In this document: piece after piece, positions 27,753-37,210 of the stretch
Numbering within the stretch: position 1 is the first letter of the stretch
Layout of the letters: every line of letters starts with the position of its first letter
NCBI GenBank assembly: GCA_001896555.1
Contig: MPOS01000034.1
Location: forward strand, 124,001-188,000
DNA length: 64,000 nt
Reading direction: 5' to 3'
Source: Candidatus Phosphitivorax anaerolimi
Lineage (GTDB): Bacteria; Desulfobacterota; Desulfomonilia; UBA1062
Made by a program: the position numbers and the translations under genes
Notes under the pieces: generated by a model
Database searches by the model: none
What the model saw: the letters and a program-made list of their open reading frames with translations, nothing else
What the model was told of the DNA's origin: nothing

Positions 27753-28646
27753 ATGCATGTTCCCGAACAACTGGTTATCCGGCCGCCGAGCGAGGCAAAG
27801 AGCCTGCTGGTCAGGGTCGTCCGAGGCTGTCACTGGAACCGCTGCGCCTTCTGCGGCATCTACGACCTCTTCGGTGTGCCCCACTCTCAGCGGGGCCTTG
27901 AAGAGGTTCTGAAGGACATCGACGCCCTTTCCGAGAGGTATGGCGATATCTTCTCCACCGCCTTTCTGGGGGACGCCGATCCCCTGAACCTCGATGCCTC
28001 GTTTCTGGTAGAGGTGCTGCAGCACCTCAGGCTCAAGTTCCCCCGCCTGAAGCGTGTCACCTCCTACGGCAGGGCCTCGAGCCTGGCAAAGAAATCTCCT
28101 GAGGAGCTATCCGCCATCTCTCAGGCAGGTCTGAACCGGGTGCACGTGGGGTTCGAGAGCGGCAGCGACCAGGTCTTGAGGTTCCAGAAAAAGGGCACCA
28201 GCCAGAGGCAGCTCATCGATGCAGGAAAGAAGGTCATGGCAGCCGGCATGGAGCTCAGCTTCTATTTTCTCCTGGGCCTGGGCGGGCAGGATCTCTGGAA
28301 GGAGCACGTCGCGGAGTCGGTCAAGGTGCTCAACGAGGTGAAGCCCCACTTTATCCGGATCAGGAGGCTCTATATCCACCCTCTGTCCCGGCTCTCGGAA
28401 AAGCTGAAGACCGGGGATTTCCGGGAGCAGACGCCCGAGGGCACCGTGCTGGAGCTCAAACATCTGCTCGAGGGCCTCGATGCCGAAGGCTCAACCTTTG
28501 CCTGCGACCACGCGAACAACTATCTGCTGGTCTTCGGCAGGCTCAACGCCGAAAAAGACCGGATGCTCGGGATCATCGACGCATTCCTCGCATTGCCCGA
28601 GAGCCAGAGAATGGCCCACTACGAATCCATCCCCTCGGTAATCTGA
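27753..28646 (+). CDS. radical SAM protein, paralogue with CX4CX2C motif
   Basis: A 297-residue protein. Cluster ligands are C26, C31 and C34 (GCHWNRCAFC), the same CX4CX2C spacing as the protein at 22815-23693, which also shares RPPSE, LGDADPL and the C-terminal CDHANNYL / NAEKDRMLGIID segment. It probably generates a 5'-deoxyadenosyl radical for an unknown substrate. ATG 27753 gives a protein aligned with its paralogue, but AGGAGA lies about 20 bases away, so an upstream GTG at 27708 or another start remains possible. Confidence 0.72.
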   Translation: MHVPEQLVIRPPSEAKSLLVRVVRGCHWNRCAFCGIYDLFGVPHSQRGLEEVLKDIDALSERYGDIFSTAFLGDADPLNLDASFLVEVLQHLRLKFPRLKRVTSYGRASSLAKKSPEELSAISQAGLNRVHVGFESGSDQVLRFQKKGTSQRQLIDAGKKVMAAGMELSFYFLLGLGGQDLWKEHVAESVKVLNEVKPHFIRIRRLYIHPLSRLSEKLKTGDFREQTPEGTVLELKHLLEGLDAEGSTFACDHANNYLLVFGRLNAEKDRMLGIIDAFLALPESQRMAHYESIPSVI

Positions 28647-28756
28647 CGGCTGCATCGTTCTTTGTGACGGCCGGGAACGAAACAGGACGACCGGCAGAAG
28701 ACCATCGCAAGATCATCAATTGGACGATCCATTTCGTTGACACCACGTCTCAGCCT

Positions 28757-30028
28757 TTATCGGCATAGCCTTTCGCATAATGCAGACTGCTTCTCATAGA
28801 ATTCCCGTGCGCAATTTTGCTTCTCAGCCATACAGGAATATACTTCTTCATAGTTATCAAAGAGAAGATCAACTATCCTCGTATCCAAGGATTGCCTTCT
28901 GGAGAGCTGTCCGATGATTTCCATGACTTCTTTCCTTGACATGCCATTTCTGTAGGGTCTGTCTTCTGCCAGTGCAGTAAAGATGTCGGCAACCATCATG
29001 ATTCTCGACCCCGTGCTAAGCTCTCCTGCAGCGCAATGGAAAGGATAACCGGTGCCATCGAGCCTCTCATGGTGATAGGCTGCCCATTCTGCAATACTCT
29101 GCAAACCGCCGATGGTATTGATAATGAAGTATGTATAGTAGGTGTGCGATTTAATGACCGCCATTTCTTCTTTTGTCAGCTTGCCGGGCTTCTCAAGAAT
29201 GCTGTTGGGCACAGCAAGTTTCCCCAAGTCGTGAAGATTGCCTGCGACCTCCATGAGCCTTATTTCCATGTCGGTCAATCCGAAGATCTTTGCCAGTATG
29301 GATGCGGAAGCCGCGACACCGGAAGAATGGGTTGCTGTGAAGTGCGACCTGAAGTCTATGATGTCCCTGAAAAGCTCGGAGATAAGAGCTATGTCATCGA
29401 GGATGATCTCGATCTTCCTGAAGGGACCTTCATTGAGCAGGATCGAGTACAGTCTGGGGGAAACCAGATCCAGCCAGAATTCCTCACGGTTGCATACCGA
29501 CAAGAAGAGATCCACGATCATGGGATGGAATAGAGATCGTGTGTTGGATCTGATCTCTTCGACTATCCTCTCATTCTGGAAAAGGATGTACTGATCTCTG
29601 TCAACCAACCTTTCCAGAAAGTCTGAAAGGGACACGATCTGTGAGTCGAAAACAATAGGGTTTTCAATAGAATCATTCCACTCCTGCCATTGTGTGTGGT
29701 GAGTGCCTATAATCCTTGCAGAATTCTTAAACCAGGGAACTCGATCGATCAAGAGCCCGCCACGAACACAATGCTCCTCAGTATTATCTGTCTCAGAGAG
29801 CCGCAAGGCGATTTTATCTTCCAGGGTTAGCGCTCCGATGTCATGAAGCAGAGCTGCGATGAAACTCCTCTCGAGCCTTTCATTTGAGATTTTTGCTGCC
29901 TTTGCCATTTCCCAGGTAACAAAGGCAACCCTTTGCTGGTGATGAATGAGCGCGGGGCTGGCCAGATCCATGGCATCTGAAAGCGATAAGACCAGATTTC
30001 CTAAGTTCACTGTTATACTGCGCTGCAT
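28757..30028 (-). CDS. HD-GYP domain protein (candidate c-di-GMP phosphodiesterase)
   Basis: A 423-residue soluble protein with two HD-type halves. Residues about 15-150 hold one degenerate HD region (HHQQRVAFV ... LLHDIGAL). Residues about 225-400 form an HD-GYP domain: NLHDLGKLAVPNSILEKPGKLT, HTYYTYFI and HHERLDGTGYPF. HD-GYP enzymes linearise cyclic-di-GMP or cGAMP. There is no receiver or membrane domain, so the N-terminal HD half is probably the sensory part. Single gene on the minus strand. Confidence 0.85.
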   Translation of the reverse strand: MQRSITVNLGNLVLSLSDAMDLASPALIHHQQRVAFVTWEMAKAAKISNERLERSFIAALLHDIGALTLEDKIALRLSETDNTEEHCVRGGLLIDRVPWFKNSARIIGTHHTQWQEWNDSIENPIVFDSQIVSLSDFLERLVDRDQYILFQNERIVEEIRSNTRSLFHPMIVDLFLSVCNREEFWLDLVSPRLYSILLNEGPFRKIEIILDDIALISELFRDIIDFRSHFTATHSSGVAASASILAKIFGLTDMEIRLMEVAGNLHDLGKLAVPNSILEKPGKLTKEEMAVIKSHTYYTYFIINTIGGLQSIAEWAAYHHERLDGTGYPFHCAAGELSTGSRIMMVADIFTALAEDRPYRNGMSRKEVMEIIGQLSRRQSLDTRIVDLLFDNYEEVYSCMAEKQNCAREFYEKQSALCERLCR

Positions 30029-30156
30029 ACCTACTCCTCTCGATGGACACCGACAACTTTACTGATCGGGCAAACCAAATCACTGAAAGCGGGATCCCGG
30101 CATGGAGCCGTATACCGTTCGCGGCAACAGGTGCCGGGTCAGGAAAGGTAATCCCT

Positions 30157-30414
30157 CTATTTTTTCTTTTCTGCTAGTGGCCTTCCATCAGCCTCATATT
30201 TCTGGCGAAGGCGGCTGTACATTTTTAAGAGTCGTTTCTCATGGAGTGTCTCTTCTTTGAATAATCTTTCAAGCACCTTTTGCAGCAAGGGATCATGGCA
30301 ATACGCCAGTGCTTCTTTGTACATCTCCTGAGATGCCACCTCACGCTCAATGGCTGTTTTGATAAGGGAAAACAACTTGTTATCGCTTTCGAAAATGTCT
30401 TTCACGTCTGTCAT
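30157..30414 (-). CDS. small ferritin-like (rubrerythrin-type) protein
   Basis: An 85-residue, all-helical protein. IEREVASQEMYKEAL and LFKEETLHEKRLLKMY look like the two ExxxxE/ExxH half-sites of a rubrerythrin-type di-iron bundle, but only two long helices fit in the length, so a dimer would be needed to make a four-helix bundle. There is no rubredoxin domain. A role in iron or peroxide handling is inferred. Confidence 0.6.
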   Translation of the reverse strand: MTDVKDIFESDNKLFSLIKTAIEREVASQEMYKEALAYCHDPLLQKVLERLFKEETLHEKRLLKMYSRLRQKYEADGRPLAEKKK

Positions 30415-30600
30415 AAAGATCTCCTAGCATAAAAGAAACAATAATTGGTTGCTCACCATTTCATTATCGACAACGATCGATGGGATATTTATTGGAAAAA
30501 ATCTAGGTTAAGTCTTTATAATTCTGGAAAACGTAAAACGAGCCAAGAGTGACTCTGATAAAGCGAAGTGGCTAAACAAGTGTTTTTGAAGGAGGAGCAA

Positions 30601-31047
30601 ATGGCTCGCAGGATGGATGATAAGGATGTGTTGGGGATTTGGCAAGAGGCCACCGGGCAGGGAGACGGCGGGTTGCGCAAGGTGATGGGATCGGCAATTC
30701 AGCGGATACTGGAAGAGGAGCTGAGGTCATTTCTGAATGCCGAGTCCCATGAGAGGACCCAGGATCGACGGGGATATTGCAACGGGTACAAGCCACGGGC
30801 GTTGATGACCCGGCTTGGCAGGATGGAGCAGGTGGTGCCCAAGAACCGGGAAGGCCGGTTTTAAGACCGAGCTCTTCGACCGGTACCATAGGAATGAGAA
30901 GGCATTGATGTTGTCATTTTTGAATCCTGCCTCAGGCTGGTGATCGCCATGGAAACGAGCGAAGAATGGATGGCCCGCCGATACCTCATCTTCGATATGG
31001 AGGTATCGGGTAAAGATACCAAAGATCTACTGGCTGCTTCAAGCTAA
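30601..31047 (+). mobile_element. IS256-family transposase remnant
   Basis: The start ATG 30601 has a strong GGAGGAG site. The N-terminal part reads as an IS256 transposase (RTQDRRGYCNGYKPRALMTRLGRMEQVVPKNREGRF). One extra T at about 30860 then puts a TAA in frame; the shifted frame continues TELFDRYHRNEKALMLSF. The middle, including the DDE catalytic residues, is deleted, and the frame rejoins the IS256 C terminus (LRLVIAMETSEEWMARRYL) to a TAA at 31045. It is a dead, internally deleted copy. Confidence 0.75.
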
Positions 31048-31137
31048 ACGCTTAAGCGGGATGCGCCCCGCTTCCAAAATCCTCAAGAAAACGGTTGCGA
31101 AGGAGGGCTCAACCGCTGCCGGGCCCGCTTTGGGCTG

Positions 31138-32354
31138 CTATTGGGCCGGAGCTTCAGCCTCTTCCGATCCCTCCTCCTCTTCCGCTACAATTTCACCTGA
31201 GATGACCGGGATGCTCCTCGTGATATCGGTGCCGTCTCCGAGCTGACCCTCGCTGTTCGCTCCCCAGGCAAACAGCGCCCCCTCGGAAATGATTCCCAGG
31301 GAATGGGCTCCGCCGGCGCTGACCAGGGTCCACGCAAGACTACTGTCGACAAGCACCGGTACACTGCTGCCTTCAAAGGTGCCGTTTCCGAGCTGACCCC
31401 AGCTGTTCGCTCCCCAGGCCCAAAGCGTGCCATCGGTCTTGAGGGCCAGGCTGTGGTCCCTCCCCGCGCTTACGGCCGTCCAGTCGGTCTCTTCATTCAC
31501 CGGTGCAGGCGTGCTCCTGTCTGCCCCGGTCCCGTCTCCGAGCTGGCCCCAGTTGTTTGCCCCCAGGCCCAGAGCGTGCCGTCGGTCTTGAGGGCCAGGC
31601 TGTGCTCTCTCCCCGCGCTGATGGCCTTCCAGTCGGTCTCATCCGTGACCTTGCCCGGCAGATAGACCGCCTCGGACCCATCGAAGCCCAGCTGGCCTCT
31701 GCGATTGTCGCCCCACGCCCACAGCGTGCCATCGGCCTTGAGCGCCAGGGTGTGCATACCCCCCGCGCTCACGGCCACCCAATCCGTGTCGGCGCCCACT
31801 TGCGTGAACCTCGATCTGTTCTGCGCTGTACCGTCTCCGAGCTGGCCCCTTTCATTGTTGCCGCACGCCCACAGAGTGCCGTCTGTCTTCAGACCGAGGC
31901 TGTGGAGTTCACCGGCGCTTGCGGCTACCCAATCGGTTCCTGCAATGTGCGTCTGGGCGGGCAGGGACCTGATTTGCCAGAAGTTGCCCGTTCCGAGCTG
32001 ACCGGACAGGTTGCACCCCCAGGCCCAGAGTGTGCCATTCGCCCTGAGCGCCAGGCTGTGCAGCCCGCCTGCGCTGACGGATACCCAGTCGGCATCGGCG
32101 CCCACCCGCTCGGGGGCAAAGCGTTCCCTCCAGTCACCCAGCCCGAGCTGGCCCTGGTTGTTATCACACCACGCCCAGAGGGTTCCGTCTGATTTCAGGC
32201 CGAGATTGTGCCATCCTCCCGCATCGGCCGATGACCACACGATGACCTGCTCGGCGGCAACCACATCATCGTCATCGTCGTCTTCAAAGTACGAACAGGC
32301 GGGAACAAGGGCAAGACAGAGTATTATCATCCCGCGCAGAAGCAATGTCTCCAT
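31138..32354 (-). pseudogene. RCC1-repeat lipoprotein, frameshifted
   Basis: From ATG 32354 (GAGGGG site) comes a lipoprotein signal ending in the lipobox VPAC, an Asp-rich patch, then RCC1 repeats with the recurring pattern SAGxxHSLxLKxDGTLWAWGxNxxGQLG. Near 31557 a G-run has five instead of the six G needed, so the frame leaves WAWG and stops; the next frame carries on the repeats as NNWGQLGDGT to the stop at 31138 with an acidic tail. Rejoined length is about 405 residues, a beta-propeller at the cell surface. The lesion could be a true mutation, phase variation or a sequencing error in a homopolymer. Confidence 0.75.
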
Positions 32355-32381
32355 GAAGGGCCCCCTCATCTTTGCATTCAA

Positions 32382-32760
32382 TTCACTCGCTCACATGAAA
32401 CATGTGCACAGAAAGCCACCCAGATAAAATGCAATATACGTGCAAACCATAACTGCCAGAAATCATATCGTGTTGGAAACCCGCCGCCATCCCGGAGACG
32501 CAAGAAATGCAAACTTTTTCCCTGTTGCATGAAATTTTTTCATCCCGTCGATCCCTTCTGTGCCGGGCTAGGGGGAGGTATTTCTCCCCCGGTCTTCTGT
32601 TTACCCGTCTCCCGGCAGAGCGCCTCACCGTTTCCTCTCGGGAATAACCTTAAGGAGGATATGTGCAGCAACAGATTGTTTTCTCAGTATGAAATCATCC
32701 TCCCCTTCTCTTCACCCGGCCGGGTCTGCGGTATGATATGCATTATAGCCCAATTTTTAC
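32382..32760. other. intergenic region between the RCC1 gene and the LIV operon leader
   Basis: No gene is supported. A short frame from 32661 has an ATG only two bases from a GGAGG and ends at 32921; its hydrophobic, low-complexity content looks incidental. Confidence 0.35.
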
Positions 32761-32789
32761 TTGACTTTGCCTCACCATTTTCTTTATCT
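32761..32789 (+). promoter_or_regulatory. candidate sigma-70 promoter of the LIV operon
   Basis: TTGACT and TTATCT are separated by 17 bases. A transcript from here would have a leader of about 210 bases that contains the terminator at 32910-32951. Confidence 0.4.
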
Positions 32790-32855
32790 ACCTATTTCCA
32801 TGACAAGCTATATTTTACTTACAACCAGCTCCAGCTTCTTTTTCTTTTTTGGTTA

Positions 32856-32951
32856 GGTCTACCTGCTGAAAGCTTTTTTTCACTGAGCAGAGGAGAGCTA
32901 GTCAAAAAAGGCCGCGGGTAGACCCGATGGATCTACCCGCGGCCTTTTTTT
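32856..32951 (+). terminator. intrinsic terminator with possible antiterminator (attenuator)
   Basis: Arms 32910-32922 and 32932-32944 are an exact 13-base inverted repeat around a nine-base loop, followed by seven T and preceded by six A, so it can work in both directions. Upstream, GGTCTACCTGC at 32856-32866 can pair with 32914-32924 of the left arm over 11 bases with one G-U, which would block the terminator. The terminator is certain from the sequence; its role as a regulated attenuator is inference. Confidence 0.7.
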
Positions 32952-33010
32952 ATGCACAGTGCCTTAAGCATGGGTGCATGAGCAGCACAATAGACAAGGG
33001 GGATCATGGC

Positions 33011-34219
33011 ATGAGAAAGGTTTTCGGGTTTCTGATGGTTTCAGTGATGGTGATGGGAATTCTCTGCGGGGCATTCATTGCCTCGGCATCTGCGGAGAAC
33101 ATCAAGGTGGGGGCCGCGATGAATCTGACAGGTCCTGCGTCCACATGGGGGCAGTATCACGCGAAGGGGCATCAGGACTATTTCCGGTATGTCAACGAGG
33201 TCAAGGGGGGCGTGGCCGGCAGACAGATCGAGCTGATTCTCGTGGACACCGCCTACAAAGTGCCCGAGGGGGTCTCGGCGGTGAGGAAGTTCGCCCAGCA
33301 GGACAAGGTGGACATGATCGCAACCTGGAGCGCGGGCGAGGGGCTCAACGCCAAGCCCATCATCAAGCGCTACGGGATACCCGCAATCAACTATTCAACG
33401 GCGTGGGAGATTCTCGAGCCGCCCATCGATTTCATGTACCTTCCCTTCGGCAGCTACCGGCTCGACTGCTACGCGATCCTGGAATACGTGAAGGAGGTCC
33501 ACAAGGGCAGCGAACCGCCGAAGGTAGGACTCCTCACCTACAACAATGCCTACGGCCGCTCCATCCATAAGCCCAGCATCGAATATGCCAAGGAAAAAGG
33601 TATCGATCTCGTGGCCATCGAAGAGTTCCCGCCCAAGACCGTGGACGTCACCACCGAGCTTATGCGGCTCAAGGAGAAAGGGGCCGAGTATGTCTTCATA
33701 CAGCTCCTGCCTGCGGCCATCATCTCCGCGTTCAAGAGCGCGGACAGGATCAACTATGATCCCATGTTCCTGGGCACCTGGACCTCGACAGACCCCGACT
33801 TCTTCAAGATGGGCAAGGGGCTCATACGGGACCGGCTGAAAATGCAATTCCCGGGAGGTCTTCCCGTGGACGGGACCCCGGGCGTCAAGATCATCATGGA
33901 CCTCTGGGACCGATATAAGACCGTGGATTCCTTCGACACCGCATACTGGGAAGGGGTGGTGGTGGCCATGATCATGGAGCGCGCGTTCATCAGGGCCGGC
34001 GAGAAATTCGGAAAGATCACGCCCGAGACCATCAACCAGGCTCTGGAGTCGTTTGTCGATGAGGATTTCGGCGGCCTGGTTCCAAACATCACCTACACGA
34101 AAGACGACCACGGCGCCTCGTTTACCGCGCGGATTGTGCAGGTCGGGGAAGACGGGTCCTACGTCCCGCTCACCAACTTCTTCGTCCCGGGCAAGGATAA
34201 GATCCAGATTCTCAAATAA
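33011..34219 (+). CDS. LIV-type ABC transporter substrate-binding protein
   Basis: A 402-residue periplasmic binding protein of the leucine/isoleucine/valine type. A Sec signal (MRKVFGFLMVSVMVMGILCG ... ASA) precedes the mature start ENIKVGAAMNLTG, followed by the peripla_BP_6 fold (AQQDKVDMIATWSAGEG, VGLLTYNNAYGRS). ATG 33011 is chosen because the signal peptide begins there; longer starts add a polar stretch. It heads a LIV operon whose acyl-CoA ligases suggest an aliphatic or aromatic acid rather than an amino acid as ligand. Confidence 0.9.
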   Translation: MRKVFGFLMVSVMVMGILCGAFIASASAENIKVGAAMNLTGPASTWGQYHAKGHQDYFRYVNEVKGGVAGRQIELILVDTAYKVPEGVSAVRKFAQQDKVDMIATWSAGEGLNAKPIIKRYGIPAINYSTAWEILEPPIDFMYLPFGSYRLDCYAILEYVKEVHKGSEPPKVGLLTYNNAYGRSIHKPSIEYAKEKGIDLVAIEEFPPKTVDVTTELMRLKEKGAEYVFIQLLPAAIISAFKSADRINYDPMFLGTWTSTDPDFFKMGKGLIRDRLKMQFPGGLPVDGTPGVKIIMDLWDRYKTVDSFDTAYWEGVVVAMIMERAFIRAGEKFGKITPETINQALESFVDEDFGGLVPNITYTKDDHGASFTARIVQVGEDGSYVPLTNFFVPGKDKIQILK

Positions 34220-34230
34220 GGACACACTCT

Positions 34231-35109
34231 ATGAGGGCTTTTCGGGGACAACCGAGCATATTCAGCAACGAAAACATGGAGGGCAGGCGCGCCGACCTTC
34301 AGGTGCGCTCCCTCTCCTTGAGCTTCGGCGGCATCCGCGCCTTGAGCGGCGTGACCCTCGATGTCGCCGCCGGCGAGCTCGTGGCGGTCATCGGCCCCAA
34401 CGGGGCCGGCAAGACGAGCCTCATGAACTGCATCACCGGTTTCTACCGCCCCACGTCCGGAGACATCGTCTTCGGCGGCACAAACATTACCAGGCTCCCT
34501 GCCCACGAGCTCACTCGCATGGGGATCGGCAGGACTTTTCAGAACATCGAGCTCTTCCCGGGCATGAGCGTGCTCGACAACCTGCTCCTGGCCCGCCACA
34601 TCCACTGCGGCTACGGCTTCGTCCCGGCAGCGCTGTTCGCTCCCTCGGTCAGAAGGGAGGAGATCCGCCACCACCGGATTCTGGAAGAGATCATCGATTT
34701 CCTCGAGATCCAGTCTGTGCGTAAAGAGCTCGTGGGTTCGCTGCCCTACGGCATGCGCAAACGCGTGGAGCTGGGCAGGGCCCTGGCGCTGGAGCCCAAG
34801 CTCCTGGTGCTGGACGAGCCGTTCGCGGGCATGACCCTGGAAGAAAAGGAAGACATGGTGCGCTTTCTCTTGGAGCTGAACGGCTCGTGGGGACAGACCA
34901 TGATCCTGGTGGAGCACGACATGTCCATTGTGATGAGCATATCCAAGCGTATTGTGGTCCTGAACTTCGGAGAGAAGCTCGCCGAGGGGCCGCCTGAGGA
35001 GATTCAGGACCACCCTGAGGTGATCAAGGCATACCTCGGAGAGTCCACAGACTTGAACGTGGACGATGAGACTGGAATGAGAGGGGCGGTGGATGCAGGC
35101 AACGAATAA
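34231..35109 (+). CDS. livG: branched-chain-type ABC transporter ATP-binding protein LivG
   Basis: A 292-residue ATPase. Walker A GPNGAGKTS, a Q-loop in GIGRTFQNIELFPGMSV, signature-like LPYGMRKRVELGRAL, Walker B LLVLDEPFAGM and the switch His in ILVEHDMSIV. The signature is PYGMRK rather than the common SYGQQR, a variant seen in LIV operons with ligases. The first ~18 residues are an extra N-terminal stretch; ATG 34276 is an alternative start. Its end overlaps the next gene by 17 bases. Confidence 0.9.
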   Translation: MRAFRGQPSIFSNENMEGRRADLQVRSLSLSFGGIRALSGVTLDVAAGELVAVIGPNGAGKTSLMNCITGFYRPTSGDIVFGGTNITRLPAHELTRMGIGRTFQNIELFPGMSVLDNLLLARHIHCGYGFVPAALFAPSVRREEIRHHRILEEIIDFLEIQSVRKELVGSLPYGMRKRVELGRALALEPKLLVLDEPFAGMTLEEKEDMVRFLLELNGSWGQTMILVEHDMSIVMSISKRIVVLNFGEKLAEGPPEEIQDHPEVIKAYLGESTDLNVDDETGMRGAVDAGNE

Positions 35110-37042
35110 TCGCGAGCAGACCGCAGACACTCCTCTGGATGTGTTTGCACACCTCACCCTCCCGCAGGTCCTGGCCATGCAGGCCGAAAGGCTCGGAGAC
35201 AGGCACGTGGCTCTGCGGGAAAAGGCCTACGGGATCTGGCAGCGCTACACGTGGAATGACTACTTCACTTACGTAAAAAAAACCGCGCTCGCCATGATGG
35301 CGCTGGGGATCAAACGCAACGACATCGTGGCGATCATCATGGACAACCATCCCGAGTGGCTCTTCAGCGAGCTCGGTGCCCAGGCCTTCGGTGGCGTGTC
35401 GCTCAATCTCTTCACCTCGGCGGTCGCAAGCGAGCTCGTTCAGGCCCTCATCCGGGTCCGCTCCCCTCTCGTGGTGGCTCAGGACCAGGAGCAGGTGGAC
35501 AAGCTCCTTGAACAGATCGACAAGCTCCCTTTCCTGCGCACCATCGTCTACATCGACCCCACGGGCATGGGGCCCTACCGGGACAACCCTTTGCTGATGA
35601 GCTTTCGCGAGCTCCTGGAGCTCGGGGAAGAACACGGGCGGAAACACCCGGGCCTCTTCGAGCAGGAGCTCGGCAAGGGAAGGGCCGTTGAGACCGCGCT
35701 CATGATCATGACCTCCGGCACCACCGGGGTATCGAAGCTCGCCATGCTCACCCACCGCAACTTCACCGCCATGGCGCGCCAGTGGCTCTCCTCGGTACCC
35801 ATAGGCGTGGGGTCGAACTGGATGTCCATGAGCCCGCCCGCCTGGATCGTGGACCAGATGTGGGGTGTTGGGGTGACGCTCGCAGGCGGCATGACCATGA
35901 ACTTTCCCGAAACCGTGGAAACCATACAGCAGGATTTCCGAGAAATAGGCCCCTCAGTGCTCATCACCTCGTCAAGGTTCTGGGAAGACCTGGCTTCGAA
36001 GATCAGGGTGAAGATCGGCGACGCCGGGTTCGTCAACCGGGCCTTCTTCTCCCTGGCCGAGAAGATCGGCACCGCCGTGGTGAAGTGCGAGGCTGAACGG
36101 AGGCCTGTGCCTTTCTGGCTGAAGATGCTCAATGCATGGGCGTCTCTGGCGGTCTTCAGGCCGCTGCTCGACCGGGTGGGCTGCTCCCGCTTCGTCAGCG
36201 CCTATACCGGCGGACACCCCATCAGCCCTGACGTCATCCGGTTTTTCCGGGCCGTGGGCTTGAACCTCAAGCAGTGCTACGGACTCACCGAGACCTGCGG
36301 CATCTTCCAGGTGCAGCCCGATGACGAGGTCAAGCTCGAGACCGTGGGCAAGCCCCTTCCGGGTACCATGGTAAGGATTTCCGAGGACCAGGAGGTCCTG
36401 GTTTCGAGCGATACGGTTTTTGCCGGGTATCACGACGATTACGACGCCACCCGGGCATCATTCGAACAGGGCTGGCTCCGCACCGGCGACGCAGGCTATC
36501 TCGACGACGACGGGCACCTTGTCATCATCGGCCGCAAGCAGGACATCATCCGGGACAAGCACGGTAATGCCTTTTCGCCCGACTTCATCGAGACCAGGCT
36601 CAAGTTCTCGCTCTTTATCAAGGAGGCCGTCATCTTCGGCGAGGGCCGCCCGTTCATCACGGCGCTCATCAACATCGATATGGGCAACGTGGGCAACTGG
36701 GCGGAGGAGCGTATGATCCCCTACACCACCTATACCGACCTCTCCCAGCAGCCCCGGGTCGAAGAGCTCATCCTTGGGGAGGTGCGGCAGGTGAACACGC
36801 AGCTGCCTCAGCCCATGAAGATCAGAAAATTCATCCTCCTCTACAAGCTCCTGGATGCGGACGACGAGGAACTCACCCGCACGGGAAAGGTGAGGAGGAG
36901 GTTTATCTACGGGCTCTACCTCCCCATGATCGAGGCCATGTACGATGGCAGGAACGAGGCGGAGGTGGAGGGAAAGGTGCGCTACCGAGACGGGCAGATA
37001 GGCATGATCCGGACCACGGTCAGGGTCATCAACGTGGAGTGA
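35093..37042 (+). CDS. long-chain-type acyl-CoA synthetase (AMP-forming)
   Basis: A 649-residue ANL-family enzyme of the FadD15/long-chain class. It has the P-loop IMTSGTTGVSKLAMLTH, YGLTETCG, the GWLRTGDAGYLDDDGHLVIIGR hinge and the IRDKHGNAFSP motif. It adenylates a carboxylic acid and forms its CoA ester in the cytoplasm. Placement between livG and livH, with overlap to livG, implies that the imported acid is activated at once and so trapped. Chain length or aromatic nature cannot be read from sequence. Confidence 0.88.
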   Translation: MQATNNREQTADTPLDVFAHLTLPQVLAMQAERLGDRHVALREKAYGIWQRYTWNDYFTYVKKTALAMMALGIKRNDIVAIIMDNHPEWLFSELGAQAFGGVSLNLFTSAVASELVQALIRVRSPLVVAQDQEQVDKLLEQIDKLPFLRTIVYIDPTGMGPYRDNPLLMSFRELLELGEEHGRKHPGLFEQELGKGRAVETALMIMTSGTTGVSKLAMLTHRNFTAMARQWLSSVPIGVGSNWMSMSPPAWIVDQMWGVGVTLAGGMTMNFPETVETIQQDFREIGPSVLITSSRFWEDLASKIRVKIGDAGFVNRAFFSLAEKIGTAVVKCEAERRPVPFWLKMLNAWASLAVFRPLLDRVGCSRFVSAYTGGHPISPDVIRFFRAVGLNLKQCYGLTETCGIFQVQPDDEVKLETVGKPLPGTMVRISEDQEVLVSSDTVFAGYHDDYDATRASFEQGWLRTGDAGYLDDDGHLVIIGRKQDIIRDKHGNAFSPDFIETRLKFSLFIKEAVIFGEGRPFITALINIDMGNVGNWAEERMIPYTTYTDLSQQPRVEELILGEVRQVNTQLPQPMKIRKFILLYKLLDADDEELTRTGKVRRRFIYGLYLPMIEAMYDGRNEAEVEGKVRYRDGQIGMIRTTVRVINVE

Positions 37043-37210
37043 TGGCGACACGGCGATATCCATCTTCCGCAGGGAAGCCTGCATCGGCTTGAGGGGAGAG
37101 TGAATGCATTGTTCGATCCTCTCCTTGTCCCTTGCGGAAAGGGGAGAAAAAAAGAGAAGACCCCTTGGGCAGGAATGCCAAGGTTATCTTGATCAACGAA
37201 GGAGTAAGGG

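Noticed and set aside
32661-32921. 86-codon frame with GGAGG close to its ATG, possible leader peptide
   Set aside because: The spacer is only two bases, the product is low-complexity hydrophobic, and the candidate promoter lies inside it.
34159-35178. 339-residue minus-strand frame
   Set aside because: Antisense to livG, which has all ABC ATPase motifs.
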